This document shows, in pieces, positions 41,443-51,105 of a stretch of DNA of 64,000 nucleotides. The position numbers and the translations under genes were made by a program. Every line of letters begins with the position of its first letter. Position 1 is the stretch's first letter. The stretch is from CAYJAD01 sp964370015 (GTDB taxonomy: Bacteria > Desulfobacterota > Desulfovibrionia > Desulfovibrionales > Desulfovibrionaceae): contig CAYJHD010000003.1 of the NCBI GenBank assembly GCA_964370015.1, positions 3,211-67,210 on the forward strand, written 5' to 3'. The notes under the pieces are model-generated. The model worked only from the letters and a program-made list of their open reading frames with translations, was not told the origin of the DNA and ran no database searches.

Positions 41443-43605
41443 ATGAAAAGAAAAAAACTTCAAGGCAACACACTTTCCATTGTGGCATTACTCACCTTTT
41501 TAGGGCTTGGCATTTGTACAAACGCCCCCACCAATGCAACGGCAGCAGTTGCTGGGGGTGAAATTATTAACACTGGCCTGATGACAAGCATGGAAGCCGA
41601 TGCAACAAACAATATCCTTATCAATAATGGCCAGATTACCCCTGGGCTGCTTACATCGAATCGATCTAGTGTTGGCATGTATGGAAGTGCTGAGAGCGAC
41701 TTCAACTTCACCAATAACGGCACCATGGAGGTACAACAACTCCCTTCCACTTTTATAGCCTATGGCATGTACGCCAAGAGCAGTGGATCCTACACTCACA
41801 CACTGACTAATGCCTCAGGAGCAAACATTAAAGCGCACATCACTGACAATGTCTACGGCATGTACGCATCCTCCACGCAGGGCAATCACATGCTCACCAA
41901 TGCATTAGGTGCACTTATAGACGTTTCCAGCACAAATCAAACCGCCATTGGCATGCAGGCTGGAAGCGGCGGGGCTAGTAGAGGCAACTGCAGAATCAAC
42001 AATGCCGGCACCATACGTGCGAGCGGTAGTCAAGCTTTTGGTATGTATGGGGATGGCATTGGCAGTCACACCTTAAGCAACACAGGCAACATACATGTGA
42101 CCGGAAAAAGTATGTCTATAGGTATGTTCATTGGCGCTATGTCTGATGGAAGCAAAATCAGTAATACAGGAGCCATTACTACGGCCGCTGCCACGAGGAT
42201 GGCCTCTGAAGCTTATGGCTATTCCTCGTATGATGTTGATGTATGGGCCACAACCCTACGCACCTGGAGTGCCAATGACGCCGTTTTTGGCACTGGTAAC
42301 GGCAGCAACGTCAACTTTGCCAATACCAAGCTTATTTTGCGCCCCGGCACAGCGGCGCAGGGCTTTGTACTAGGCAATGAATATCGCATCTATGACCCCA
42401 TAAATAATAATGGTATGGTGTCCGCCGACAGTGGAACCACGGTAACCGGCAATATAGCCTCGGTGCAGGCCGTGGTGGAAGTACCGCACCTTATTGCTGT
42501 GCTCACCGGCTCAGACCCAAACACAGCCACGGTACGCCTTGAAGAAAACATCACCGCCGCCACCACCCCAGGTTCTTCTGCGGCAAAAATACAAACCTTG
42601 GCTTCTTCCATGCAATTTAGAGGTATAGCCAATATGTTGCGCAAATTCTGGCAGCATAAAACTACGCCGCCAGTGGTAGAACGGGCCACAGCACAGGGTG
42701 AAATTCAGGCAACAGCACCAGCTACAGAGCAGGGCCTTGCAGCGGGGTCCTCCATGCCAGAAGATAGTGCCAAGAAGTGGGAAATCCTGCTCAATCCCTA
42801 TGGCTCAAACACCTATAATCACGCCTATGGTTTTGGCGGTCACACAGTGGGCATCACCGCCGCCGCCACCTATGCCATGAGCGAAAAACTACGCCTTGGC
42901 GCCCACATGGACTTTAACTCCAGCAATTATGACGCCAATGACCAAGATTTCAGTGCCAAAAGCACCGCCGTGGCTTTGGGCTTGCACGGCGCCTATGACA
43001 TTACGCCCGAGTGGTATGTGAGCGCGCAATTGACAGGCTCACTTTTACAAAACCAGTATGACTTTAGCCTACAAAGCTCCACACCCGCCAGCGCCGACGC
43101 AAATCCCAACGGGGAAGCACTTTTTGCCAATATAAACACAGGCTATGTATGGCAATTGGCCAGTGGCGATGACTATACCCATAGCCTTACACCGCAAGTG
43201 GGCATATCCTATCTTGGCCTGCATACCCACGGCTATGGCTATAGTTTTGGCGGCGTTAATGCCATCTATGATATGCGCTATGACGACACATACTATGCTG
43301 CCCTGTACGGTACGGTGGAGCTCAACTGGCGTAGCCAATGGCAACTGACAGAAGATCGTCACGTGGCGCTCACCGCAGGCGCAGGACTACGCCACAACCT
43401 TACGGGCAATGCCATGGATAGCAAGCTGTATACCCTTGGAACATCCTTCACCACCACCGCCTATGAAGATGTGAGCACTTGGCTCACCGACCTTGGCATG
43501 GAATACCGCCATGGAAATTTCAGCGTGGCACTTGCTTATAATGGGCAATATGGCGTTAAGCAAAATACCCACGGCGGAGACTTGAAGGTGAAATTAGAGT
43601 TTTAG
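41443..43605 (+). CDS. Autotransporter with C-terminal outer-membrane beta-barrel
   Basis: The 720-residue type V secreted protein has a signal peptide (basic start, hydrophobic core to about residue 32), a Gly/Asn/Thr-rich passenger near 35-400 with beta-helix-like repeats (GMYASSTQGNHML, GMYGDGIGSHTLSNTG) and a linker near 400-450. The barrel of about 270 residues has alternating aromatic strands and ends in Phe (DLKVKLEF), as needed for the BAM machine. No protease triad or adhesion motif is visible in the passenger, so the role is probably surface adhesion. GAGG precedes ATG 41443. It stands alone, behind a dispersed repeat. Confidence 0.88.
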   Translation: MKRKKLQGNTLSIVALLTFLGLGICTNAPTNATAAVAGGEIINTGLMTSMEADATNNILINNGQITPGLLTSNRSSVGMYGSAESDFNFTNNGTMEVQQLPSTFIAYGMYAKSSGSYTHTLTNASGANIKAHITDNVYGMYASSTQGNHMLTNALGALIDVSSTNQTAIGMQAGSGGASRGNCRINNAGTIRASGSQAFGMYGDGIGSHTLSNTGNIHVTGKSMSIGMFIGAMSDGSKISNTGAITTAAATRMASEAYGYSSYDVDVWATTLRTWSANDAVFGTGNGSNVNFANTKLILRPGTAAQGFVLGNEYRIYDPINNNGMVSADSGTTVTGNIASVQAVVEVPHLIAVLTGSDPNTATVRLEENITAATTPGSSAAKIQTLASSMQFRGIANMLRKFWQHKTTPPVVERATAQGEIQATAPATEQGLAAGSSMPEDSAKKWEILLNPYGSNTYNHAYGFGGHTVGITAAATYAMSEKLRLGAHMDFNSSNYDANDQDFSAKSTAVALGLHGAYDITPEWYVSAQLTGSLLQNQYDFSLQSSTPASADANPNGEALFANINTGYVWQLASGDDYTHSLTPQVGISYLGLHTHGYGYSFGGVNAIYDMRYDDTYYAALYGTVELNWRSQWQLTEDRHVALTAGAGLRHNLTGNAMDSKLYTLGTSFTTTAYEDVSTWLTDLGMEYRHGNFSVALAYNGQYGVKQNTHGGDLKVKLEF

Positions 43606-43890
43606 AGGGGGTGACGATACCGCCTTGTGTTTTAATTTTTTTGTATAGAGATTCTGATTTTAACTGTTCATAAGTCTTTTCTATACAACCTATTCATTTT
43701 CATAAAGAAGCATGGGGGGGAGTGGCTTTCGCCGCTTAATCCCCCCACCGCCGATTTTCTGCTTTAGCCAACAATACAGGCTTACATAAAAGCCCCCATC
43801 CCCACTCATTTCACACTTGCCCCCATGGGGCAAATATCATATGCTATCGCCTTTCATGCCTATGATAAACTGTAATAATGAGGATTATAT
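43606..43890. other. Intergenic region with two hairpins
   Basis: Between the autotransporter and the lipoprotein gene lie a GGGGGG/CCCCCC-based hairpin with inner AGTGGC/GCCGCT pairing (about 43714-43746) and TTGCCCC-CAT-GGGGCAA (43817-43833). The first may end autotransporter transcription although a T-run is missing. No gene was found. Confidence 0.5.
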
Positions 43891-45990
43891 ATGCTTCCCA
43901 CATCTTTTAACTCATCTTTTTTGCGCATGGGAGCCACGGTTCTTTGTGCTTTTAGCCTTTCTGCCTGTATTAGCACGTCTTTTTTGCGCTCTGACCCCGA
44001 GCCTCGTCAGCAAAGCTCCTCCGCTTCCTCTTCTGCTCCGGCGCAAGAAAGCAATGCCTCGCCGGTAGTTTCTGAAACGACCATCCCCAACACGCAAGAC
44101 GGCAGTGTGGTGACACAGCTCATGAATGATGCACGTTATTCTTGGGATCTTGGCAATATGGAAAGAGCCGAGAATTTGTATTCTCAGGCCACCAAAAATC
44201 CCCTGCTCAGCGTAGGGGAGAAAAATGAAGCATGGCAACGCTATGCGCTATCTGCCGCCTACAATGATCGCCCCCATGCCGCCTTAACGGCCTTGGAAGA
44301 ATGGAATAAAGCCGAACCAGGCGCGGAAAATACCACACTATGGCAAGATACATGGTTTGACAGCATGCGTAAGCTTTCCCCTGCCACCATGTTGGGTAAA
44401 GCCGAAGATATGTGGCAACAAAAAGACCGCGCCGAAGATGTGCGCGCCATGGCGGCCATATTGCTCATGGGCCATCAATGGAATGCCACGCAAATCACAG
44501 ACGCCATGCCCATGCTCAGTGCTTTTTACCAAAAGCAAGATATGCAGCGCAAACAAAATGTGGAACGCATCACGGCTCTAGAGGTACAATCCATTGCGGA
44601 TACGCCTTTGCTTGAGCTGAACCAAAAGATTTTAGCCTCACAAAAATTCAACTATCCCGCCAATATCATTGTGCTGGAAGACGGTCGCCGTGGCCTTGGC
44701 CTAGATAGCACCGTCATTGCCAAAGCCAGCGATCCTGCCCTTTTTGTGGATAAAGAGTTGGCGCAAAAAATTCTCACAGGGCAAGATGTGGGTGCCATTA
44801 CTTTTGGTAGCCAAACACCGCCTTCCTTGAGCCAAGGCACACAAACTAGCACCATACCGGCCGGAATTCCGCCCGTGCCCAATGTTGCTGCTCCCACGGG
44901 AGATATTTGCTTGGTGCTGGCTTTACCGCAAAGCGGAGCCGTGGCCAGCGTAAGTCATAAAATTCAGCTGGGTGCTGAAGCGGCTGTGCGTCATTTAAGC
45001 ACGCAAGGTCGCACTGTACAATTGCAAAACGTGGATACCGCGCAACCCAATTGGTTGGTGCAAATGCAAGCCCTGCCGCTCAATTGCGCCGTGGTGGGTG
45101 GCCCCATTTTGGCCCCCAACATAACTTTGGCCAAGACCAGCGGTGCCACGGTGCAACGTAACTTCTTCGCCTTCTTGCCTTCTTTAGATGGACAAGACGA
45201 AGGCATCACCGCTTGGAGAATCTTCCCCAGTCCTCAAGATCAGGTGGACGTGCTCTTGGACGCCAGCCGTCAAATGGGCATTCATGATTTTGGATCTTTC
45301 TTCCCTGCGGATAATTTTGGCACGCGCATGAACAGCACCTTTGCCAATGGCGTGCGCAATAGCGGTGGCACCGTGCGCTCCGAAGGCTATGTGGGCACAG
45401 GCCCCGCCGTATGGAATAAAGCCGTGCAAAGCTTATTCAAACCGCAAATCACCAATAATGTACTTCTTTCCACAGCCACCTTTGGGGCCACCTTTGTGCC
45501 CGATTCGTGGAAAAATATGGACGGCATTGTGTCGGCTTTTAACGGTCACGGTGAAACGCGTCAGATTCTGCTTGGTACCACCATTTGGGGTGAAAGCCTT
45601 GGCACAGGCCCCGTGGCTCAAGCCGAAAAGTTTTCCTTGGCAGTGTTCCCCAGCGCCTTCAATGCGGCGCAAAGACCTGCCGCCCTGCAAGCCATTCCCA
45701 CAGCGGACATGTGGGTGGCCCTTGGTCATGACTTTGTGAACCTTGGTGCCAATTTGGCCTTGCAAAGCGTTGCCGCGCCCACGCTCATGAATACAAAACT
45801 TGCCACAGCTCAAGGTTTCACCTGGGCCATGGCTCCCGTTCAATGGGATGCCCAGGGCAAAGCGCGTCAAAAGCTCATGCTCTTTGGCGTGAATCCCCAA
45901 GGTGTCGGGCCGGCGGATATTAATGTCTTGAATCAACGCCGCGCCGCGGCCCTTGCTGCATTTGAAGCTAAACGCACAGGCGCTAAATAG
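43891..45990 (+). CDS. LpoA-like penicillin-binding protein activator lipoprotein
   Basis: The 699-residue protein begins with a lipoprotein signal, lipobox LSAC near residue 26, followed by a Ser/Gln-rich tether. Residues 55-210 are helical and TPR-like (ERAENLYSQATKNPLLS, AWQRYALSAAY). From about 340 it has a periplasmic type 1 binding-protein fold (ICLVLALPQSGAVASVSHKIQLGAEAAV). This order matches LpoA, an outer-membrane activator of peptidoglycan synthase PBP1A. No ligand is known. GAGG precedes the ATG. It lies 31 bases before gatC with no terminator, so it may be co-transcribed with gatCA. Confidence 0.82.
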   Translation: MLPTSFNSSFLRMGATVLCAFSLSACISTSFLRSDPEPRQQSSSASSSAPAQESNASPVVSETTIPNTQDGSVVTQLMNDARYSWDLGNMERAENLYSQATKNPLLSVGEKNEAWQRYALSAAYNDRPHAALTALEEWNKAEPGAENTTLWQDTWFDSMRKLSPATMLGKAEDMWQQKDRAEDVRAMAAILLMGHQWNATQITDAMPMLSAFYQKQDMQRKQNVERITALEVQSIADTPLLELNQKILASQKFNYPANIIVLEDGRRGLGLDSTVIAKASDPALFVDKELAQKILTGQDVGAITFGSQTPPSLSQGTQTSTIPAGIPPVPNVAAPTGDICLVLALPQSGAVASVSHKIQLGAEAAVRHLSTQGRTVQLQNVDTAQPNWLVQMQALPLNCAVVGGPILAPNITLAKTSGATVQRNFFAFLPSLDGQDEGITAWRIFPSPQDQVDVLLDASRQMGIHDFGSFFPADNFGTRMNSTFANGVRNSGGTVRSEGYVGTGPAVWNKAVQSLFKPQITNNVLLSTATFGATFVPDSWKNMDGIVSAFNGHGETRQILLGTTIWGESLGTGPVAQAEKFSLAVFPSAFNAAQRPAALQAIPTADMWVALGHDFVNLGANLALQSVAAPTLMNTKLATAQGFTWAMAPVQWDAQGKARQKLMLFGVNPQGVGPADINVLNQRRAAALAAFEAKRTGAK

Positions 45991-46021
45991 CCCGTGTCAC
46001 AACCTTAAGATAGGATAGATT

Positions 46022-46306
46022 ATGGCCATTACCACAGAAGATGTACAGCGCATGGCAAGCCTTGCTCGCCTCAATATAGATGCGCCCACGCAAGAGCTTT
46101 TTGCCAAGCAATTTGCTGATATTATCAATTATATGGATATATTGTCCGAAGTAAACACCGACGGTATAGAACCTTTATACAGCCCCGTATTACACGACGC
46201 CACCTTGCGTCAAGACGGTGTGCACAATGAAGAAAAGCGTTCGGATGTGCTGAGCAATGCCCCCCAAAGTGATGGCCAATACTTCATTGTGCCACGTATA
46301 GTGTAG
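46022..46306 (+). CDS. gatC: Asp-tRNA(Asn)/Glu-tRNA(Gln) amidotransferase subunit GatC
   Basis: GatC stabilises GatA and forms part of the GatCAB complex that converts misacylated Glu-tRNA(Gln) or Asp-tRNA(Asn). The 94-residue protein has the family signature VQRMASLARLNIDAPTQE, the LSEVNTDGIEPLYSP segment near residue 45 and an ending QYFIVPRIV. Length is standard. The gatA start follows its stop directly. gatB is not in the window. Confidence 0.96.
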   Translation: MAITTEDVQRMASLARLNIDAPTQELFAKQFADIINYMDILSEVNTDGIEPLYSPVLHDATLRQDGVHNEEKRSDVLSNAPQSDGQYFIVPRIV

Positions 46307-46312
46307 GTGATT

Positions 46313-47779
46313 ATGAGCGTGCATACTTTATCATTACGCGCCGTGCGCGATGCCCTTGCCAAAGGCGAAATGACAGCCGAAAGCGTGGTTCAAGCCGCCG
46401 CAGATCGCATAAGCGCCACCGAAGGCCAAGTGCAAGCCCTGCTGGCTCACAATGTGGAGCAAGCCCTAGACCAAGCCCGCCAAATGGATGCGCAAGGCGT
46501 GGATGCCAGTAAGCCCTTATGGGGCGTACCCGTCACCGTGAAAGACGCCATCTGCACCAAGGGGCTCACCACCACGGCCGGTTCCAAAATTTTACAAAAT
46601 TTCACACCTTTTTATGATGCCACCGTGGTGCAGAAATTGCGCGATGCCGGTGCCATCATTGTGGCCAAAAACAATATGGACGAATTTGCCATGGGTTCCA
46701 CCACGGAAAATTCCGCCTATCAAACCACGCATAATCCTTGGGATATTAGCCGTGTGCCCGGCGGTTCCAGCGGTGGCTCAGCGGCTTCGGTCACAGCCAT
46801 GCAATGTTATGCTTCCCTTGGCACCGACACGGGCGGATCCATCCGTCAGCCGGCTTCTTTGTGCGGCTGTGTGGGCGTAAAACCCACCTATGGTCGTGTG
46901 TCGCGCTACGGCGTCATAGCCTATGGCTCTTCCTTAGACCAAGTGGGCCCCTTGGCTCGTTCGGTGGAAGATTGCGCCTTGGTGCTGGAAAACATAGCCG
47001 GCCATGATGCGCGCGATACCACTTCGGATCCGCGTCCCTTGGAGCAAAATGCCTACTCCAAGGCATTGCACGCACGTCAAGACCTCAAAGGCCTACGCGT
47101 GGGCATTCCCAAGGAATTTTTCACCCAAGGTTTAGATGGCGAAGTGGGCGATGCTTGCCATGCGGCTCTGGAAACCATGAAAAATCTCGGTGCAGAATTG
47201 GTGGAAGTGAGCCTGCCGCACACCCAAGCCTCCATTGCCACCTATTATATTGTGGCCATGGCCGAAGCCAGCTCCAACTTGGCTCGCTTTGACGGCGTGC
47301 GTTATGGCTATAGATCTGACAAAGCGCAAGATTTAGCCAGTCTTTATGTGGAATCTCGCACCGAAGGCTTTGGCAAGGAAGTGCAACGCCGCATCATGCT
47401 GGGCACCTATGTGCTTTCTTCCGGTTATTACGATGCGTATTTCCGCAAGGCTGCGCAAGTACGTGATGTTATTCGTCAAGATTACACCACAGCCCTTGCG
47501 CAATGCGATGTTATTTGCGGACCTGTGTCTCCTGTCACCGCATGGAAATTGGGCGACATGAGCGGTAATCCCCTGCAAATGTACTTGAAAGATATTTACA
47601 CCTTATCCTTGAACTTGGCAGGTATGCCCGGTTTAAGCTTGCCTGTGGGCCTTGGCAAAGACAGCCAAATGCCTGTGGGTATGCAAATGCTGGGACAAGC
47701 TTTCTCGGAAGAATTGCTCTTCTCAGTGGGACAAGTGCTGGAAACAGCCTTACCTCCTTTAGTGTATAAAGGTGTGTAA
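46313..47779 (+). CDS. gatA: Asp-tRNA(Asn)/Glu-tRNA(Gln) amidotransferase subunit GatA
   Basis: GatA is the glutaminase of GatCAB. The 488-residue amidase has the catalytic Lys in VPVTVKDAICTKG near residue 75, and the Ser-cisSer pair in PGGSSGGSAASV and GTDTGGSIRQPASLCGCVG near 150 and 174. Length is standard. ATG 46313 follows AGGTG; the frame's first codon at 46307 is a GTG overlapping that site. It is immediately downstream of gatC and followed by a bidirectional hairpin repeat. Confidence 0.96.
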   Translation: MSVHTLSLRAVRDALAKGEMTAESVVQAAADRISATEGQVQALLAHNVEQALDQARQMDAQGVDASKPLWGVPVTVKDAICTKGLTTTAGSKILQNFTPFYDATVVQKLRDAGAIIVAKNNMDEFAMGSTTENSAYQTTHNPWDISRVPGGSSGGSAASVTAMQCYASLGTDTGGSIRQPASLCGCVGVKPTYGRVSRYGVIAYGSSLDQVGPLARSVEDCALVLENIAGHDARDTTSDPRPLEQNAYSKALHARQDLKGLRVGIPKEFFTQGLDGEVGDACHAALETMKNLGAELVEVSLPHTQASIATYYIVAMAEASSNLARFDGVRYGYRSDKAQDLASLYVESRTEGFGKEVQRRIMLGTYVLSSGYYDAYFRKAAQVRDVIRQDYTTALAQCDVICGPVSPVTAWKLGDMSGNPLQMYLKDIYTLSLNLAGMPGLSLPVGLGKDSQMPVGMQMLGQAFSEELLFSVGQVLETALPPLVYKGV

Positions 47780-47799
47780 GTTCGTTTTATAAATTGATT

Positions 47800-47838
47800 G
47801 GGGGAAAAACCTTTTCCTTAGAAAAAGTTCTTCCCCCA
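47800..47838. repeat. Extragenic hairpin repeat / terminator, copy 2
   Basis: GGGGGAA (47800-47806) and TTCCCCC (47831-47837) enclose AACCTTTT/AAAAAGTT arms. It closely matches the hairpin at 15755-15790. It sits between convergent gatA and cheW and can serve both. Confidence 0.75.
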
Positions 47839-47854
47839 GAATATTTGTCATGCA

Positions 47855-48355
47855 TTACATGGCACTTAAGCTTTCCATTTCTGTTTCGGTGAGCAACTTA
47901 TCAAGGTCAAGTAAGATAAGCAGTCTGTCCTCAAGCTTACCCACACCGCGCATATATTCAGAGCCTATGCCGGCCACAACGGCTGGTGGTGGTTCCACGG
48001 TGGATTCCTTAATGCGCAGCACTTCGCACACAGCGTCCACCACAAAGCCCACAATCTGACCGCCAAGATCCATAACCTTAATACGGGTTTGGCTATCGTG
48101 GATGGCTGTTTTCATGCCAAAGCGTTTACGCATGTCGATGACGGGAATCACCTTACCGCGCAGGTTAATAACGCCTTCCACAAAGGCCGGCGCATTGGGC
48201 ACCTTGGTAATGGGCATCATGCGAATGATTTCTTGTACTTTAAGAATTTCCACGCCAAATTCTTCTTCGGCAATCTTAAAAGTAACCATTTGGATGAGGC
48301 TGCTATCATCCGAGCCATGATAGGTGGCTTTATTTTCGCTATCAACTTCACTCAT
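47855..48355 (-). CDS. cheW: Chemotaxis coupling protein CheW
   Basis: CheW bridges chemoreceptors and the CheA kinase. The 166-residue protein has a Ser/Asp-rich N-terminal tail of about 20 residues, then the SH3-like CheW fold with VTFKIAEEEFGVEILKVQEI, PNAPAFVEGVINLRGKVIPVIDMRKRFG near residue 55 and VGKLEDRLLILLDLDKLL near 138. No other chemotaxis genes are adjacent, so it is a stand-alone copy and may serve a distant cheA cluster. It lies 90 bases after gap on the same strand. Confidence 0.95.
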   Translation of the reverse strand: MSEVDSENKATYHGSDDSSLIQMVTFKIAEEEFGVEILKVQEIIRMMPITKVPNAPAFVEGVINLRGKVIPVIDMRKRFGMKTAIHDSQTRIKVMDLGGQIVGFVVDAVCEVLRIKESTVEPPPAVVAGIGSEYMRGVGKLEDRLLILLDLDKLLTETEMESLSAM

Positions 48356-48445
48356 ATACTATTCTCCTCATAGAGTCATGATACAATTTTAACCATTACC
48401 ATATGTATCGGTAAGCTACATAAAAACTATAGAGCAAAGCCCTGT

Positions 48446-49462
48446 TTATAAACCTTGTTCTTTCATATGCATAATTAAATCGCATACGCGGCAAGAATAG
48501 CCCCATTCATTGTCATACCAAAGTACAATTTTGGCAAAATTACCGTCTTGCACGGTGCAATATTCTGCCTCCACAATGGTGGAATGTGTATTGCCCTTAA
48601 AGTCTAAGGAGACCAAGGGGAGTTCATTATACTCTATGATACCCTTATAATCACCTTCAGCGGCGGCTTTTAGGGTGGCGCGCAAGGTGTCGGTATCGGT
48701 TTTGGTTTCAAAAAGGGCTGTAAAGTCCACGGCGGACACGGTGGGCGTGGGCACGCGCAAAGAATAACCGCTGAATTTTCCCTTCATGGCAGGGATAACT
48801 TTAGCCACGGCACTGGCGGCACCGGTGGACGTGGGTATAATATTCAGGGCACCGGCGCGAGCGCGACGTAAGTCCTTGTGAGGCATGTCTAAAATGCGTT
48901 GGTCATTGGTGTAGGAGTGAATGGTGCACATGGTGCCTTGGCTAATGCCAAAGGTTTCGTGCAGCACTTTTACCACAGGGGCCAAACAATTGGTGGTGCA
49001 AGAAGCATTGGACACCATATGATGCTTTTTTGGGTCATAATCTTGCTCATTGACGCCTAAAACCAAGGTAAGGTCTTCATTTTTGGCTGGAGAGGTGAAA
49101 ATAACTTTTTTCGCACCATTTTCTCTATGAACTTTAGCTTGTTCGGCATCGCGAAACACACCGGAAGATTCGATGACGATGTCCACATTGTGCTTTGCCC
49201 AAGGGATATTTTTGGGATCGCGTTCGCTGTAGCATTGTACTTTCCAATCACCCACGGTGGCTACAGTTCCGTCAAGGGTGGCGTCAAAATAACCGCGACC
49301 GTAAACAGAATCATACTCCAAAAGGTGAAAGCAGGTGGGCGCATCACATAAATCGTTGATGGCCACAATTTCTACATCTTCCAAAAAATCTTTGTGTAAA
49401 ATGTGAAAAACTTGACGACCAATGCGACCAAAACCATTAATACCAATACGAACTTTGTTCAT
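48446..49462 (-). CDS. gap: Glyceraldehyde-3-phosphate dehydrogenase, type I
   Basis: GAPDH oxidises glyceraldehyde 3-phosphate with NAD in glycolysis or runs in reverse in gluconeogenesis. The 338-residue enzyme has the Rossmann start VRIGINGFGRIGRQVF, the catalytic Cys in VSNASCTTNCLAPV near residue 155, the His in TIHSYTNDQ near 183 and the end WYDNEWGYSCRVCDLI. Length is standard. GAGG precedes the ATG and a promoter with a perfect TATAAT lies at 49496-49523. Confidence 0.97.
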   Translation of the reverse strand: MNKVRIGINGFGRIGRQVFHILHKDFLEDVEIVAINDLCDAPTCFHLLEYDSVYGRGYFDATLDGTVATVGDWKVQCYSERDPKNIPWAKHNVDIVIESSGVFRDAEQAKVHRENGAKKVIFTSPAKNEDLTLVLGVNEQDYDPKKHHMVSNASCTTNCLAPVVKVLHETFGISQGTMCTIHSYTNDQRILDMPHKDLRRARAGALNIIPTSTGAASAVAKVIPAMKGKFSGYSLRVPTPTVSAVDFTALFETKTDTDTLRATLKAAAEGDYKGIIEYNELPLVSLDFKGNTHSTIVEAEYCTVQDGNFAKIVLWYDNEWGYSCRVCDLIMHMKEQGL

Positions 49463-49495
49463 GATTAACCTCAGGTGAAAGTGTTGAGAATTGAG

Positions 49496-49523
49496 ATTAT
49501 AGTATGGAATTTCTTATGCAAGA
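49496..49523 (-). promoter_or_regulatory. Promoter of gap
   Basis: On the minus strand TATAAT (49501-49496) is preceded 16 bases upstream by TCTTGC (49523-49518). The -10 is perfect and the -35 is weak. Confidence 0.5.
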
Positions 49524-49691
49524 TGACGCTTCATTTGGATTAATAAATATAAGACCGAAAGAGTAAAAGTTCAAGTGGCGTTTATGTGAAAAATGTTATT
49601 TAGTTACTTTGTTGAGATTTTATATAATAAATATTCATAGTTGGGTGATGGTGAGCTTTCTTAACGAAAACAAAAATATAATTGATGTTAT

Positions 49692-49893
49692 TCATTGGTT
49701 TTGCGCTCCCGCGTGGGGGGCAAGGGCCTCTTGGGGCTAGTTGCCCCGAAGTACAATCTTTTAGTGAAGCGAAAAAGAGGTATGTAGGAGCTGGCAGGGG
49801 GCGAAGCCACCTATGAAGCCCCTTTAAAATCTAAACAAAATATATAGCTAAAATTTTTTATCTCCCCGATGACGCGGATTCTACGTTATCCCA
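49692..49893. repeat. Dispersed intergenic repeat, copy C (full modular form)
   Basis: Inside the 745-base gap between gap and pstS, this copy shows the modules in order. They are the TTTGCGCTCCCGCG/GGGGCAAGGG unit, CTCTTGGGGCTAGTTGCCCCG (a small hairpin), GAAGCGAAAAAGAGGTATG, a GGGGGCGAAGCCACC/GAAGCCCC hairpin, and a closing module from TTTTATCTCC to TACGTTATC. Copies B and D carry the same modules. No open frame spans it. Confidence 0.85.
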
Positions 49894-50097
49894 AACTTAC
49901 TCTCCCATCTTCGCTGGTGGAAGCTCTACATCACCACAAACGCAAATTCCAAAAAACAAAATGTGTCATACACACAACACAAAAAATACCATAAGCAACA
50001 AATTTCCACAAAAAAATAAAATTAAATATTTTTTGTAACATTTCATTTCACACAATATTACAACTAATTACATATACAAAAAAGTGTCACTCCCACT

Positions 50098-50141
50098 CTG
50101 TCACCATTCTTTTTCCCTTTTGTCATCTATTTGTAACATAG
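50098..50141 (+). promoter_or_regulatory. Pho box array upstream of pstS
   Basis: Four 11-base units in register: CTGTCACCATT, a degenerate T/C-rich unit, TTGTCATCTAT and TTGTAACATAG. Units 1, 3 and 4 match the PhoB half-site and the units at phoB. A further TGTCAC stands at 50085, out of register. The array ends 66 bases before the pstS ATG. Confidence 0.8.
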
Positions 50142-50207
50142 AAAAACGATACCCATGTTGGCGCTGCTGAAAGCGCATTCTTCAAAAACAAAATTTAGGA
50201 GTTCATA

Positions 50208-51023
50208 ATGAAATTGTCCCGCGTAGTATTTGCTGCCTTGTTGGCACTTGGTCTTGCTGCACCTGTGCAAGCTAAAGAAGAAATCGTTATCAACGGTTCC
50301 ACCACTGTGTTACCCGTTATCCAAAAAACTGCTGAAGCCTACATGGAAAAAAATCCCAGCGTAGCCATCGCCATTTCCGGCGGCGGTTCCGGTAACGGCA
50401 TCAAAGCTCTTATCGATAACTTGTGCAACATCGCCATGGCTTCCCGTGACATTTCCGGTAAAGAAGTGAAGCTTGCCGAAAGCAAAGGCATCGCTCCTAA
50501 GCGTTATGTTATTGCCATCGACGCTTTGGTACCAGTGGTTCACCCTTCCAGCAAACTCACCAATCTTACCATTGAACAATTAAAAGGCATTTACAGCGGC
50601 AAAATCACCAATTGGGAAGAAGTTGGCGGTCCAGACAAGAAAATCGTTGTTATTTCTCGCGACACATCTTCCGGCACCTATGAAACTTGGCAAGAAAAAA
50701 TTCTTGGCAAGGCTCGCGTAGCTCCTTCTGCTTTATTGCAAGCTTCCAGCGGCGCAGTGGTACAAGCTGTTGCTAAAAACCCCAACGCCATCGGTTATAT
50801 CGGTTACGGTTATGTGAGCGACACCACCAAAGTATTGAGCGTAGACGGTTTCCAAGCCACTCCTGAAAATGCCCTTTCCGGCAAATGGCCCATCGCTCGT
50901 GACTTGTACCTCTTCACCAATGGCGAACCCCAGGGCGAAGCTAAAAACTTCATTGACTATGCCCTTGGCGCCGAAGGTCAAAAGCTCGTGAAAGAAGTGG
51001 GCTTCATTCCTTTAAGCAAGTAA
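50208..51023 (+). CDS. pstS: Phosphate ABC transporter substrate-binding protein PstS
   Basis: PstS captures phosphate in the periplasm. The 271-residue precursor has a signal peptide (MKLSRVVFAALLALGLAAP, cleavage probably after VQAKE or nearby) and phosphate-binding loops INGSTTVLPVIQKTAE, ISGGGSGNGIKALID and SRDTSSGTYETWQ. Length is standard for the short PstS type. AGGAG precedes the ATG. A hairpin lies between it and pstC, which could let pstS be made in excess of the membrane subunits. A Pho box array controls it. Confidence 0.96.
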   Translation: MKLSRVVFAALLALGLAAPVQAKEEIVINGSTTVLPVIQKTAEAYMEKNPSVAIAISGGGSGNGIKALIDNLCNIAMASRDISGKEVKLAESKGIAPKRYVIAIDALVPVVHPSSKLTNLTIEQLKGIYSGKITNWEEVGGPDKKIVVISRDTSSGTYETWQEKILGKARVAPSALLQASSGAVVQAVAKNPNAIGYIGYGYVSDTTKVLSVDGFQATPENALSGKWPIARDLYLFTNGEPQGEAKNFIDYALGAEGQKLVKEVGFIPLSK

Positions 51024-51044
51024 ATATCAAATATAGTTAAAAAA

Positions 51045-51086
51045 CCCTCCCCATGTTGCCTCAAAGGCGCGTAGGGAGGGCTTTTT
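51045..51086 (+). terminator. Hairpin between pstS and pstC (attenuating terminator)
   Basis: CCCTCCC (51045-51051) pairs with GGGAGGG (51074-51080), followed by CTTTTT. It lies 22 bases after the pstS stop and ends 20 bases before pstC. Confidence 0.75.
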
Positions 51087-51105
51087 GGCATGAAAGGCAT
51101 AACAC

